Assembly: GCA_003153555.1 (NCBI GenBank)
Contig: PLZS01000048.1
Span: 62,001-126,000 of the forward strand
Length of the DNA: 64,000 bases
Direction of reading: 5' to 3'
Source of the DNA: Candidatus Melainabacteria bacterium
Lineage (GTDB): Bacteria; Cyanobacteriota; Vampirovibrionia; Obscuribacterales; Obscuribacteraceae
The translations under genes and the position numbers were made by a program. The notes beneath the pieces were generated by a model that saw only the letters and a list, made by a program, of their open reading frames with translations, searched no databases and had not been told where the DNA came from. Of the stretch, positions 1 through 9,506 are shown piece after piece (the first letter of the stretch is position 1; every line of letters begins with the position of its first letter).

Positions 1-269
1 GTGCTTTATCCAAGAATACTCTGTTCATGTGGGCCCAATCCGCTGCGCCAGTTGCTTAGTCCGTAGTCCATTGTACAGCTTCAAACTAAACCACTCGGTT
101 TGAACCACTTGCCGCTAGACGAGGGTCTAAGCGCACGTCACAGTGGCAACTGCATCTTGGCGGATTGCGTTGGCTTCAACCTTACGTAGTTGCCCAATTG
201 CTGGAAACAACTTGGTAAGGTCGACCCGTAATAATTGACTGAAAATCAGCGGTTTGAGGTTACAGGTAC

Positions 270-740
270 ATGAATCCATTTAAGGGTGGCGAGTTGGCAG
301 CAACGATTGCGGAATCAGTGGCACCAGAGACAACCAAAATGGCCGAAGCCGCTGTGCAGAGATTCCTGGGCGAGACGAGTGGAGCGGTAGCTTCAGCCTC
401 TGCCGAAGCAAAGCCTGCTTTAAACACTCTGGGCGGAGAAATTATTGAATCAGATATCGTCAGCCCAGGCAGAGTGCTTTTTGGATCGAGTAACTTTAGG
501 GGAAGAACCGGAGATTTTCGAGTAATAACTGTTTCTGGACAAGCGCCAGAGAAGGTGCTTCCGAGCGAGGAGTTTCATGCGCTGTGGAACGCCGCGGGAG
601 ACGCTTCAGGAGCGGTTCCACCAGTCTATTCTTCCCTTCGCACAGCTGCTGAAAGGCTTCACTCGTCTCAGCTGCAGGACTCTTGGACTAACGCCGATTG
701 GGCTCGAATGTACCGTATACTCGGCAAGAGTGAGAGTTAA
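270..740 (+). CDS. Hypothetical protein, 156 aa
   Basis: I do not recognise this protein. It is a soluble-looking, alanine- and serine-rich 156-residue chain without a signal peptide or membrane segment. The ATG has a GAGG motif about nine bases upstream, and the ORF ends five bases before the convergent glgX stop. The first 269 bases of the window hold no ORF I can support. The gene is isolated, so context gives no hint of function. It could be a lineage-specific protein; the main evidence that it is real is the RBS and an even amino-acid composition. Confidence 0.55.
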   Translation: MNPFKGGELAATIAESVAPETTKMAEAAVQRFLGETSGAVASASAEAKPALNTLGGEIIESDIVSPGRVLFGSSNFRGRTGDFRVITVSGQAPEKVLPSEEFHALWNAAGDASGAVPPVYSSLRTAAERLHSSQLQDSWTNADWARMYRILGKSES

Positions 741-744
741 CGCG

Positions 745-2865
745 CTATAAATTTTTGTCCAATTGCAGCAGCACAACGCTTCGCGCTTTCAATGTGAATC
801 GCTTAGCCATTGGGAACGTTGTCTTCTTGATGCTTTCTGAAGTATCCAAAACCAGGCGCCAAAAGTCACCTTCATCATGTGAGGGTAAGACAAATGGAAC
901 GTCTTCGTGGTGCGAGTTGCAGAGGAGGAGGACGGTGTTGCCATTCACGGTTCTGCCTAAAGTATCCGTTTCCACAAGTGCACCACCCTCGAGCAAAACT
1001 CCCAGCACGCGCTTGCTTGCGTCGGTCCAATCTTTCTCTTCCATTGGCTTTCCATCAACGTTCAGCCAAAAGATGTCCTTTATGCTTCCGTCTGCGCCGG
1101 AACCTTTGAAAAATGTTTTTCTATGGATGACTAATTGCTCTTTGCGAATAGCGATCAGTTTTTGAATAAATTGAAGGAAGTCTTTGTCGGCCTCGTTCAG
1201 ATCCCATTGGTACCAACTGATCTCATTGTCCTGACAGTAGGCATTGTTATTGCCTTTTTGTGTGCGGCCAAGCTCATCTCCGCCGCTCAGCATCGGTACA
1301 CCTAAAGACAAGAACAGTAATGCCATGAAATTACGCTTTTGCTGATAACGCAATTTGATAATTTTTCCGTCGTCCGTTTCGCCCTCTGCTCCACTGTTCC
1401 AAGATATGTTGTGACTTTCGCCGTCACGGCTCTGTTCGCCGTTTGGTTCATTATGCTTTTCGTTATAGCTAACAAGATCCTGCAATGGAAATCCATCATG
1501 GCAGGTCACGAAGTTGATGCTAGCGTGAGGTTTGCGTCCACTATGTTCATACAAATCGCTGCTGCCGGTCATGCGCGATGCTACCTGCCCCATTTGACCG
1601 AAATCACCTTTAATGAATTGGCGCATGGTGTCTCGATACTTACCGTTCCATTCCGTCCACAAGACAGGGAAGTTACCAACCTGATAGCCACCTGCACCAA
1701 GATCCCAAGGCTCAGCAATCAACTTAGTCTGAGAGATGATTGGGTCTTGTTGGATGACATCGAAGAAGGCGGACAGGTTGTTAACGTCGTACAGCTCTCT
1801 AGCAAGTGCGCTGGCAAGATCAAATCTGAATCCATCCACGTGCATTTCCTGAATCCAGTAACGAAGGCTGTCCATAATCAACTGGATTACTCGCGGGTGC
1901 ACCATATTTAGTGTGTTACCGCAACCTGTGTAGTCCATGTAATACCGAGGGTCTTTCTCGACCGTTCGGTAATAAGAAAAATTATCCACTCCACGAAATG
2001 ACAAAGTCGGACCCATATGACTGCCTTCCACGGTGTGGTTATAGACGACATCAAGAATCACCTCGATGCCTGCCGCGTGAAGAGCACGCACCATCATCTT
2101 AAATTCCTGAACATTCTCGTTTGGTCCTTTCATTGACGAGAATCTTGTATCTGGTGCAAAAAAGGAAAGAGTGTTGTAGCCCCAATAATCGGTCAATCCG
2201 CGGTCTATAAAAGATCTGTTATTGACTCGATGATGAACGGGCATCAATTCTATGGCGGTGATACCAAGATTAGTAAGGTGTTCGATTACTGGCGCACTAG
2301 CCACACCGGCGTATGTGCCACGCAGTTCTTCAGGCACATCTGGGTTCAACATCGTCAAACCTTTGACATGTGCTTCGTAAATAATCGTTTTGTTCCAAGG
2401 AGTTTGCGGTAACTTGTCTTCCCCCCAGATGAAGGATGGATCGATAACCGCACATAGCGGAGCAAAGGCTGCGCTGTCTCTCGTATCCATGGAAAGATCC
2501 AAGTTTTTATGCCCGATTGTGTAGCCGAACAAGGAATCGTCCCACTTAACCGAGCGGGGAATTGATTTAGCGTAGGGATCACTGAGCACTTTGTTTGGAT
2601 TGAAACGCATGCCTTTGTCAGGATCGTAGGGACCGTAGACTCGGTATCCGTACAACTGCCCTGGCCGAATATCCCTGACAAATCCATGCCACACGTGCGC
2701 GTTATATTCGGGCAGTGTGATGCGGTGGGTTTCTTGCGTGGATTCAGCTGAGTCGAAGAGGCAAAGCTCTACCTTTGTGGCGTTTTCGGAGAAGAGGGCG
2801 AAGTTGACTCCCAATCCATCCCAAGTCGCACCTAGCGGATAGGGCTTTCCTTCTGATATCTGCAT
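745..2865 (-). CDS. glgX: Glycogen debranching enzyme GlgX (isoamylase-type)
   Basis: Hydrolyses alpha-1,6 branches of glycogen or limit dextrins in the cytoplasm. The N-terminal CBM48/isoamylase-N region (about 1-150) is followed by a GH13 barrel. Visible family motifs are YEAHVKGLT near 163, DVVYNH near 272, the nucleophile region GFRFD (Asp near 349), the acid/base region IAEPWD (Glu near 385), and VTCHDGF (transition-state Asp near 457). The GDELGRTQ...NNAYCQDNE signature is specific for GlgX. Length 706 aa is normal. It is the last gene of the leftward treZ-treY-glgX operon, 22 bp after treY. Debranching supplies linear maltodextrins for the TreY/TreZ reactions. Confidence 0.95.
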   Translation of the reverse strand: MQISEGKPYPLGATWDGLGVNFALFSENATKVELCLFDSAESTQETHRITLPEYNAHVWHGFVRDIRPGQLYGYRVYGPYDPDKGMRFNPNKVLSDPYAKSIPRSVKWDDSLFGYTIGHKNLDLSMDTRDSAAFAPLCAVIDPSFIWGEDKLPQTPWNKTIIYEAHVKGLTMLNPDVPEELRGTYAGVASAPVIEHLTNLGITAIELMPVHHRVNNRSFIDRGLTDYWGYNTLSFFAPDTRFSSMKGPNENVQEFKMMVRALHAAGIEVILDVVYNHTVEGSHMGPTLSFRGVDNFSYYRTVEKDPRYYMDYTGCGNTLNMVHPRVIQLIMDSLRYWIQEMHVDGFRFDLASALARELYDVNNLSAFFDVIQQDPIISQTKLIAEPWDLGAGGYQVGNFPVLWTEWNGKYRDTMRQFIKGDFGQMGQVASRMTGSSDLYEHSGRKPHASINFVTCHDGFPLQDLVSYNEKHNEPNGEQSRDGESHNISWNSGAEGETDDGKIIKLRYQQKRNFMALLFLSLGVPMLSGGDELGRTQKGNNNAYCQDNEISWYQWDLNEADKDFLQFIQKLIAIRKEQLVIHRKTFFKGSGADGSIKDIFWLNVDGKPMEEKDWTDASKRVLGVLLEGGALVETDTLGRTVNGNTVLLLCNSHHEDVPFVLPSHDEGDFWRLVLDTSESIKKTTFPMAKRFTLKARSVVLLQLDKNL

Positions 2866-2887
2866 AGAACTTGGCTACCTTTGAATG

Positions 2888-5800
2888 CTAACTGGTCGTT
2901 GTTATTATCGCAACTGGGAAACACTTAAAGAGGTCAGACACCTTAAGAACATCGTCTGACTTGTTTAAGATTTGCATGCTGAAATTATCAACGAGCTTGC
3001 GATCAGCCAGCTCTGGTGGTAAGACAACCGCCGTGTCGCCCCAGATGTGCTCGCCGCTTTCCGGTGTCAATATACTCCATACACCATAGCTATCCAGCTT
3101 CAGAGATTCGTCAATTTTAAGTAGCGTCGACACTAAGCGTGGTACCACTGTGATGGACCAGTTATCTTGAAATTCTCGAGCAAAAGCAATTACGTGTTGG
3201 TCGGCTGGACCTTTAACTTCTAAGGGAATGTATCGCCCTTTTGTATACAAACCTTCGTATCGTTTACGACAGGCGACAGCTACTGCTGTAATCAGAAGCT
3301 TGCATTGACCGTCGTTAATTTGATTCAAACACTTCTTCAGAAATTCGTTTTGTTGCGCAGCCTTGTCTCTCGATCCGCTTTCACCAATCCTGATGTAGTC
3401 GCTTAAGCTATCAAGCAAGCGCGTGCGCTGATTGAAGTCTACCGCACGTCGATTATCAGGATCAACCAAACTAAAATCGAAAAGTTCGTTGCCTTGATAT
3501 ATGTCAGGCACTCCCGGTGAGGTGAACTTCAGCGCCGTTTGAGCGACGCTGTTGACCAAGCCGAGAGGATAAATGGCGTTGTGAAATTGTACGAAATCAT
3601 CCAGAAATGGATTGGTTTGTGACACTGTCAAGATCTTTTCGATGAAGGAAGTCAGTGCGTTTTCATACTCGGAATTTTTGTTTACCCAACTGGTATGTGA
3701 TTTTGATTCACGTGCAGCTTTAAGTGTGTATTCGATTACTCTTTGCTTAAATGACTCGACCCATTCAGTTCCCGAGATTGCAGGCGGGCATGCGCCTACG
3801 AGAGTTTGATAAATCAAGTATTCGTCATTTGCATCGGGCATTTGTTCTTCATCAATGGTTACTTTCCTGCTTCTGTTCATGCGGGACCATTGAGATGTTT
3901 TTTGTTCCCAAATTTTTGGGATCTCGGAAAGCACCGCCAAACGTGCGCGGACGTCCTCGGATCGCTTGGTGTCGTGTGTGGACGAAGCCAGCATCTCATG
4001 CGATCTGCGCTGCTGTCTCTGCAAATTCTGGTGATGGAAACTAGCTACCGTGATACCAAACCGATCCGGCTCTCCGCCAACTTCGTTCAAGCAAACAAAT
4101 CGGTTGAATCGATAGAACAGTGTATCTTCCACGCTTTTCGCCATCACCGGTCCGGTAAATTGTTGGAATTTCATAGCAATTGTTTGGATCGCTTGTTGAA
4201 ACTGTGTCGCCGTCTCCTCGTTCAAATTGTCACCGGGTGACTCGGCTGCTTCAAGGCAGAGCACGTTGCGAACGAAATCGTAAACTTCTGGTGTCACGGA
4301 GGAACCAAATCGTTTTGCCAGTCGCACGGCCCAATCGATGTATTGTTTGGCGGTTTTGTCAACTTTCTTTGGGGTAACGTACGTTCTGTAGACAGGGAAG
4401 TAAGTGACGATGTGTCGAAGAGCTTTGCGCAATGAGTTAAGAGTGAAGTCTCTATAGTTCCAACTCATTTCTGCGATTTGACTGAGTCTGTGGGCAAGAA
4501 CGTGCAGTTCGCTAGCCAGCACCGTATCTAGTATCAGACCTTTACATTCTCGTTTCATGCTTTCATAGTCAACTACACGTCCAATAAACGCTTCATACGT
4601 TGATTCCACGGCGTGTTCGTTGTCGATGGATACGAACACGTTTAGCAAGCTATTCAAGAACTCATATCCGACTGTGCCATGAACGGCCCAATCGTCTTCT
4701 AGGTGCTCAAACGGGGCCAGAATTTTTTCCACAACTATGTATATGGGCAGTGATTCTTTACCTAGCGCCAACTCGTTGTCAGTCGGAACGGGGCGATGCA
4801 ATCGCTCGGCGGCTTTGAGTTGTAATTGCGCGAAATATGTTGCCGGATCAAACAGACCATCTGGATGATCAATTCTGAGACCGGACAACTTGCCTTCACC
4901 AATTAAATTGAAAACCAAATCATGCATCTCACCAAAAACACGCGGATCTTCCGTGCGCACGGCAGCCAGTTCGTTGATATCAAAAAATCGTCTGTAGTTA
5001 ATTTCGTCTGATGCAACACGCCAGAAGACGAGCCTGTAAGCTTGTGCTTCCAGCAAATTGTGCATTCGCTCAAATGATATTTTATCGTCCGAACGAATTT
5101 CGAACTCAAGTAAGTTTTGTTCGATAAAATTCGTGATTTCTGGATTTTGTTTGCAAAGATGAGACAAACGATTCAGTTGTACTTGTTTCTCTCGCACACG
5201 TCCAGAAAATCCCTGGCGCTCTGTATGAGACGGTAAACGGTCGAGCGCCGTTATGATGCTTTCATACTCCATCACATCGGCGTTGTTTTTCCCGAGACGC
5301 TCTTTTAAAACATCGAGTCGATTAGCCAGGATTTTAGGATAGGTGGCTGGGTTGACCGGGAATTCGTTGTCGTAATATCTGATGGCAAGAGAGCCGCTTT
5401 CGGGAGTGAATTGTAGTTTTAGATGGCCGCCTTTTAGAATTGAACCGTAAGACTCACCGAGCACTGGCAGTGTTACTTTTCCGTAAAGCTCCGGTTTAAC
5501 AGGCGTCCAGTCAATATCGAAATAGTCAGCGAATATTGATGCCGGACCGTTTTCTAGAACATCCATCCACCACTTATTCACTTTTCCGATGCCCATGTGG
5601 TTGGGCACTATATCTAGTATCAGTCCCAATCCATATGCATGCAATTCTGCAACAAATTTGTCTAACTCTTCAGGTGTGCCTATTTCAGGATTGATCATTT
5701 TATGGTCGATAATGTCATAGCCATGCATACTGCCTGGGCGAGCCTTAAGAAAAGGCGAAGCATAACAGTGGCTGACTCCCAACTTAGCCAGGTAAGGGAC

Positions 5801-7015
5801 TAGAGCGGTTGCGTCTTCAAATGTAAACTCCTTGTTGAATTGGAATCGATAGGTTGAGCTGGGCAAGACCGTGATGGGTTTTGGCTCGGATTTTGTCAGT
5901 ATTTGTTCGTTGATCCGCGGTCGTATTTTGTTTAACTCGCGGAGCAATTTTTCCAGATTTGGTTCATCCTGCAAATTCTCGATGTCCAAAGCTAGTTTGG
6001 CCCGCCAATCTGCAAGTGCAGGCTCGTTGGGTCCGCGTAAAAAGTTTATTAGCGGTAGCAGAAGAATTTTTGCATCTTCGGCTTTAATTGATTTGATATT
6101 TTCATAGTCCGTGACCATATGGATGTTGTCCTCGGATGCAACATTGGCACGATCCATCATTGCTGTAAGTTGGACACGGCTAGTTTCTGTAGATAAATTG
6201 GATTCCGCATCCTCAGTCTGGTTCGTCCAAGAATCCGGTCCCGACGCATCAAGGCTGTTCGCTTGTTGGAACACAAGCACTGAGAAATTTTGTTTGTCCA
6301 AACAAAAATCTATCAAGTTGTTCAGTTGCAGATCCGCAATCCACTGCAAGTACTCGAAATATTCGATGCGTTCTAAGTTGGACTGGGCAAATTCGGTAGT
6401 ACCTTCAGAGTCCACTTTTAAATACGCAGTCGGCCAATTCTTCCAGCCTGGGCTTTTCGCCCCTGCTGGTTCGAGCTTCTCCCTGAGCGCTTCGAACAAA
6501 GCGAATAATCGTAACTGCTCACCCATTTGATTCTGAAATGATCTGAATGCCACTGCTCTTTCTGTATTTGCAGACAGATGCACTTCGCGGAAGTGTTGAT
6601 AGCAAAGTTGCAGTACTGAAAGCTTTAGCGTTAATGAGTCAGCCAAGTTGACATATGTTTCGGCGCGCAGTGCCGCTAATTTCGCCTGGAATGCCGGTGC
6701 TAATACGTGTCTGTGGATGTCTTCTGACTCAATGTAATCAGGAACCAACTCAATATCGATGTAGGTTGGACTTATGAATGATCTGGATGCGTAAGAAATT
6801 TGGTTCCAATCTTCAGTTGAAAAAATTGGTTGAATGGGCTCGATAGAAATAACGTGCGCGTGCTTGTCGTCTGCATAAACTGCCAAATTTTTCAGGTCAG
6901 TGAAATCTCCCACGCCCCAGTTTCGTTTGGATTTAAGCGACGCTATCCGAACATGCAATCCCCAGGTCTTATTCGTGGTTAGTGGAGATGAAGTTACTGG
7001 AGCTGTGGTTCTCAA
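2888..7015 (-). CDS. treY: Fusion: truncated MalQ-like domain + maltooligosyltrehalose synthase TreY
   Basis: The C-terminal part (about 380-1375) is a full TreY, which converts the reducing end of maltodextrins to a terminal trehalose unit. Visible motifs: YRFQFNKEFTFEDA, SPFLKARPGSMHGYDI, DIVPNHMGI, GLRIDHPDGL, HDTKRSEDVRARL and SPGVPDIYQGNEL. The N-terminal about 240 residues match the start of 4-alpha-glucanotransferase MalQ (SLKSKRNWGVGDFTDL; WPTAYL...EYLQWIADLQL), but the sequence then becomes degenerate and reaches TreY without the second half of the MalQ barrel, so the MalQ nucleophile and acid/base regions are absent. TreY alone is usually about 800-1000 aa; this ORF is 1375. It starts 12 bp after treZ. 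The MalQ part may be a binding or scaffold module; that is inference. Confidence 0.9.
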   Translation of the reverse strand: MRTTAPVTSSPLTTNKTWGLHVRIASLKSKRNWGVGDFTDLKNLAVYADDKHAHVISIEPIQPIFSTEDWNQISYASRSFISPTYIDIELVPDYIESEDIHRHVLAPAFQAKLAALRAETYVNLADSLTLKLSVLQLCYQHFREVHLSANTERAVAFRSFQNQMGEQLRLFALFEALREKLEPAGAKSPGWKNWPTAYLKVDSEGTTEFAQSNLERIEYFEYLQWIADLQLNNLIDFCLDKQNFSVLVFQQANSLDASGPDSWTNQTEDAESNLSTETSRVQLTAMMDRANVASEDNIHMVTDYENIKSIKAEDAKILLLPLINFLRGPNEPALADWRAKLALDIENLQDEPNLEKLLRELNKIRPRINEQILTKSEPKPITVLPSSTYRFQFNKEFTFEDATALVPYLAKLGVSHCYASPFLKARPGSMHGYDIIDHKMINPEIGTPEELDKFVAELHAYGLGLILDIVPNHMGIGKVNKWWMDVLENGPASIFADYFDIDWTPVKPELYGKVTLPVLGESYGSILKGGHLKLQFTPESGSLAIRYYDNEFPVNPATYPKILANRLDVLKERLGKNNADVMEYESIITALDRLPSHTERQGFSGRVREKQVQLNRLSHLCKQNPEITNFIEQNLLEFEIRSDDKISFERMHNLLEAQAYRLVFWRVASDEINYRRFFDINELAAVRTEDPRVFGEMHDLVFNLIGEGKLSGLRIDHPDGLFDPATYFAQLQLKAAERLHRPVPTDNELALGKESLPIYIVVEKILAPFEHLEDDWAVHGTVGYEFLNSLLNVFVSIDNEHAVESTYEAFIGRVVDYESMKRECKGLILDTVLASELHVLAHRLSQIAEMSWNYRDFTLNSLRKALRHIVTYFPVYRTYVTPKKVDKTAKQYIDWAVRLAKRFGSSVTPEVYDFVRNVLCLEAAESPGDNLNEETATQFQQAIQTIAMKFQQFTGPVMAKSVEDTLFYRFNRFVCLNEVGGEPDRFGITVASFHHQNLQRQQRRSHEMLASSTHDTKRSEDVRARLAVLSEIPKIWEQKTSQWSRMNRSRKVTIDEEQMPDANDEYLIYQTLVGACPPAISGTEWVESFKQRVIEYTLKAARESKSHTSWVNKNSEYENALTSFIEKILTVSQTNPFLDDFVQFHNAIYPLGLVNSVAQTALKFTSPGVPDIYQGNELFDFSLVDPDNRRAVDFNQRTRLLDSLSDYIRIGESGSRDKAAQQNEFLKKCLNQINDGQCKLLITAVAVACRKRYEGLYTKGRYIPLEVKGPADQHVIAFAREFQDNWSITVVPRLVSTLLKIDESLKLDSYGVWSILTPESGEHIWGDTAVVLPPELADRKLVDNFSMQILNKSDDVLKVSDLFKCFPVAIITTTS

Positions 7016-7027
7016 TTGCGAACTCCT

Positions 7028-8917
7028 CTATTTCTCGATCAGCCAGAGCACCGACTGTGGGGGCAACGTGCCATGTTCAATTTCTCGGGAAGTGATACAG
7101 CTGGTGTTATAGAGAACCTTAAACTTGCTATTTTGCCCAAGTTTGTTGTCTGTCACTTTATGTGTTTCTTTAGTCAGGTTAGCCACCAACACCAAAATCG
7201 GCTTGGAACGGGCATTCCATTCGACAATCAGAAGTTCACCATCCAGCTTTGCTTTACCGGAATCGATTTTACTTAACAGGGGTACTATCTCTCTTTTTCG
7301 CAAGGCAAGCATAAATTTAGTCAATCGAAGGTTTTCAAAATGAGGTGCCTTATCTAAATCAGACCAATCCAATTTCGATTGCTTAAATGTTTCAACTTTG
7401 CATGGATCAGGAATGGAATCGCGCGTTTTAGGATCTGAGAATTCTGGGAAGTTAGCGAACTCGCTTCGACGTCCCTCGGTAACAAGTGGTGCCAGTTCGG
7501 GACCGAGGTCGCAGAAATACAAGAAAGAGGTTTTGCATCCCCACTCTTCTCCCATAAAGAGAAGTGGCACACTGGGAGCAAGAAGTTGAATCGTAGAGAG
7601 TGCGTTTAGAACTTCAGGATCTGAAATGGAAGCGATTCTGTCTCCAAAGGCCCGATTTCCAACTTGATCGTGATTTTGTAAAAATGACACAAAGGCTGAT
7701 GGCGGCAGATGGTCGCTTTTTTCGCCTCTGATCTCGCCATCTCTATATTCTGAAGGTTCGTCTTGATAGATAAATCCTTCCGCGAGAGCTCGTCCAAGTA
7801 GTGCTATTGCGTTTTTACCATTTTGGCTTTTTACATAGTCCGCATAATATCCCCCAGATTCACCAGTTGCTAGAACATGGTAGGCATGGTGAATGTCATC
7901 ATTCCATTGTGCGGAATACATCTTAGGTTTGTTTTCATGGTCGCGTTCTAAAAAACTGGCACCGTTAGCTTCGTTTTCGAGAACCAAGTGACGAGGTCTT
8001 AGGCGACCGGGACCCTCGGCAACTCTGTTCGCGAGTTCGATCAGAATATGCTTTTCCGAGTCGTCTTTAATGGCATGAACAGCATCAAGTCTAAGTCCAT
8101 CTATGTTGTATTCGTTTAGCCAATAGAGCGCATTCTCGATAAAGAATTCTCGTACTTCCCGACTTCCTTCAAAGTTTAACGCGGCGCCCCAAGGTGTTTT
8201 GTGTTTATCGGTGAAAAACTCTTTTGCGTAGGCATGCAAATAATTTCCTTCAGGACCGAAGTGGTTGTAAACCACATCGAGAAATACTTGCATTCCTTTT
8301 TGATGAGCCTGCTGAATTAGGGCTTTGAAATCGTTAGGGGCTCCATACTGACTTTCAGGGGCATAAGGAAGAACGCCATCATACCCCCAGCCGTATCTTC
8401 CTGGAAAATCCGCTACTGGCATTAGCTCGATCGCTGTGACACCTAAATCTTTCAAGTAGTCTAATTTGTTTGCAACGCCGGCGAAGGTACCTTCTTCAGT
8501 GAAAGTGCCAACGTGGATTTCATAGAGTACGGTTTCATTCCATGGTCGGCCATGCCAATCACCATCGCTCCATTGAAAAGAAGCTGGATCAATAATTTGA
8601 CTGCGACCGTGAACATCGTTTGGTTGATACCGGGAGGCAGGATCTGGGACTGCCAACCCATCGTCGATAATAAATTGATATTCCATTCCGGGTCTGCATT
8701 GCGCCGCGAAACTATACCAGCCACTTCCATCCGCAGCCATGCTATGGCGCGATTCTTGCGCTCCATCAAACAATGCGAGCTGAACGTTTTTGCTATTTGG
8801 CGCCCATAGGCGAAAGGAGAACGAGTTGTTAGGCTCAACTGCTGTGCCAAAACGCATGCTGTGACAGCGTTTCTTTGAGGCGACAGGACTTTCTACACTC
8901 TCTGTTTGCTGGGACAT
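7028..8917 (-). CDS. treZ: Malto-oligosyltrehalose trehalohydrolase TreZ
   Basis: Releases free trehalose from maltooligosyltrehalose made by TreY. An N-terminal beta-sandwich (CBM48-like, about 25-110) precedes a GH13 barrel. Motifs: YEIHVGTFTEEGTFAG near 132, ELMPVADFPGRYGWGYDGV near 164, DVVYNHFGPEGNYL near 214, DGLRLDAVHAI (nucleophile Asp near 278), LVLENEAN (acid/base Glu near 314) and FLQNHDQVGNRA (Asp near 417). Length 629 aa is typical. It is the first gene of the operon treZ-treY-glgX, so the promoter should lie in 8918-9100. Start chosen at ATG 8917; an AGGG motif lies about nine bases upstream. Confidence 0.95.
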   Translation of the reverse strand: MSQQTESVESPVASKKRCHSMRFGTAVEPNNSFSFRLWAPNSKNVQLALFDGAQESRHSMAADGSGWYSFAAQCRPGMEYQFIIDDGLAVPDPASRYQPNDVHGRSQIIDPASFQWSDGDWHGRPWNETVLYEIHVGTFTEEGTFAGVANKLDYLKDLGVTAIELMPVADFPGRYGWGYDGVLPYAPESQYGAPNDFKALIQQAHQKGMQVFLDVVYNHFGPEGNYLHAYAKEFFTDKHKTPWGAALNFEGSREVREFFIENALYWLNEYNIDGLRLDAVHAIKDDSEKHILIELANRVAEGPGRLRPRHLVLENEANGASFLERDHENKPKMYSAQWNDDIHHAYHVLATGESGGYYADYVKSQNGKNAIALLGRALAEGFIYQDEPSEYRDGEIRGEKSDHLPPSAFVSFLQNHDQVGNRAFGDRIASISDPEVLNALSTIQLLAPSVPLLFMGEEWGCKTSFLYFCDLGPELAPLVTEGRRSEFANFPEFSDPKTRDSIPDPCKVETFKQSKLDWSDLDKAPHFENLRLTKFMLALRKREIVPLLSKIDSGKAKLDGELLIVEWNARSKPILVLVANLTKETHKVTDNKLGQNSKFKVLYNTSCITSREIEHGTLPPQSVLWLIEK

Positions 8918-9109
8918 GGCTCGACCCTGGCTCCACGATGATTTTGATTCTTAAAAAGATACCAGATTGCCTTGTCGTACTCTAATTATTTGACTGCTTT
9001 GCAAACCACTCGTAACTTAAAGTAGACGATTCAAGAGTTAATGCCGATTCAGCGGGCTTCGGAGCAGCTTGTCATTGAGCAAAATATTGACGAGTTCGAG
9101 CTGCCTTAC

Positions 9110-9131
9110 TGTCAGGTTTATGTCACAATTT
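9110..9131 (+). promoter_or_regulatory. Pho-box-like pair of 11-bp direct repeats
   Basis: TGTCAGGTTTA is followed directly by TGTCACAATTT, giving two TGTCAN hexamers with an 11-bp period, the geometry of binding sites for PhoB/OmpR-type regulators. It lies in the 308-bp gap between treZ (leftward) and the small gene at 9226. No clear -10 box follows at the expected distance, so the site is weaker than those at 16069 and 41389. I see no other feature in this gap. Confidence 0.3.
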
Positions 9132-9225
9132 GTGGTAGGTACTGCACCACCCATGGTGACAAGATATAAAACAATCATTGCCAACGAGTTTTAGTGAACG
9201 GTATAATGATTATGGAGAATCGCCA

Positions 9226-9381
9226 ATGAACCCTAAGTTTTTCCGAGTAGCGAGGCGTATCATCATTTTTATGATGATCTGTTATCTTGGCAACATGCTT
9301 TGGAAAAATCATACTGCGCCTCACTATGAGACTCCTTCGGGAAACATTAGGTTGGATGACAAATCCCCCTCTCCTCGGTGA
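9226..9381 (+). CDS. Small single-pass membrane protein, 51 aa
   Basis: The ORF track begins at 9178, but the ATG at 9226 has a GGAG Shine-Dalgarno motif eight bases upstream and gives a sensible product: a short basic N-terminus (MNPKFFRVARR), one hydrophobic helix (IIIFMMICYLGNMLW) and a polar tail. No family recognised. It stands alone between treZ and the GGDEF gene. Function unknown; small inner-membrane proteins of this kind often modulate a partner, but nothing here identifies one. Confidence 0.55.
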   Translation: MNPKFFRVARRIIIFMMICYLGNMLWKNHTAPHYETPSGNIRLDDKSPSPR

Positions 9382-9506
9382 TTCGGACCCGGTGTCCTGC
9401 GCTTGCAATGATAATGCCTAACTCATTTCCAGCGCATGGTAGGTTTGGTTTTCAACTAATAGCGCCCAGGCTCACAAATCCTTTCCCTGGAATCTTCTAG
9501 TTATAG

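Noticed and set aside
1339-1911. 190-aa ORF antisense to glgX
   Set aside because: It lies entirely within a well-supported GlgX coding region and its product has no recognisable features.
5871-6530. Plus-strand ORFs inside treY
   Set aside because: Shadows of the minus-strand treY frame; no RBS or motif.
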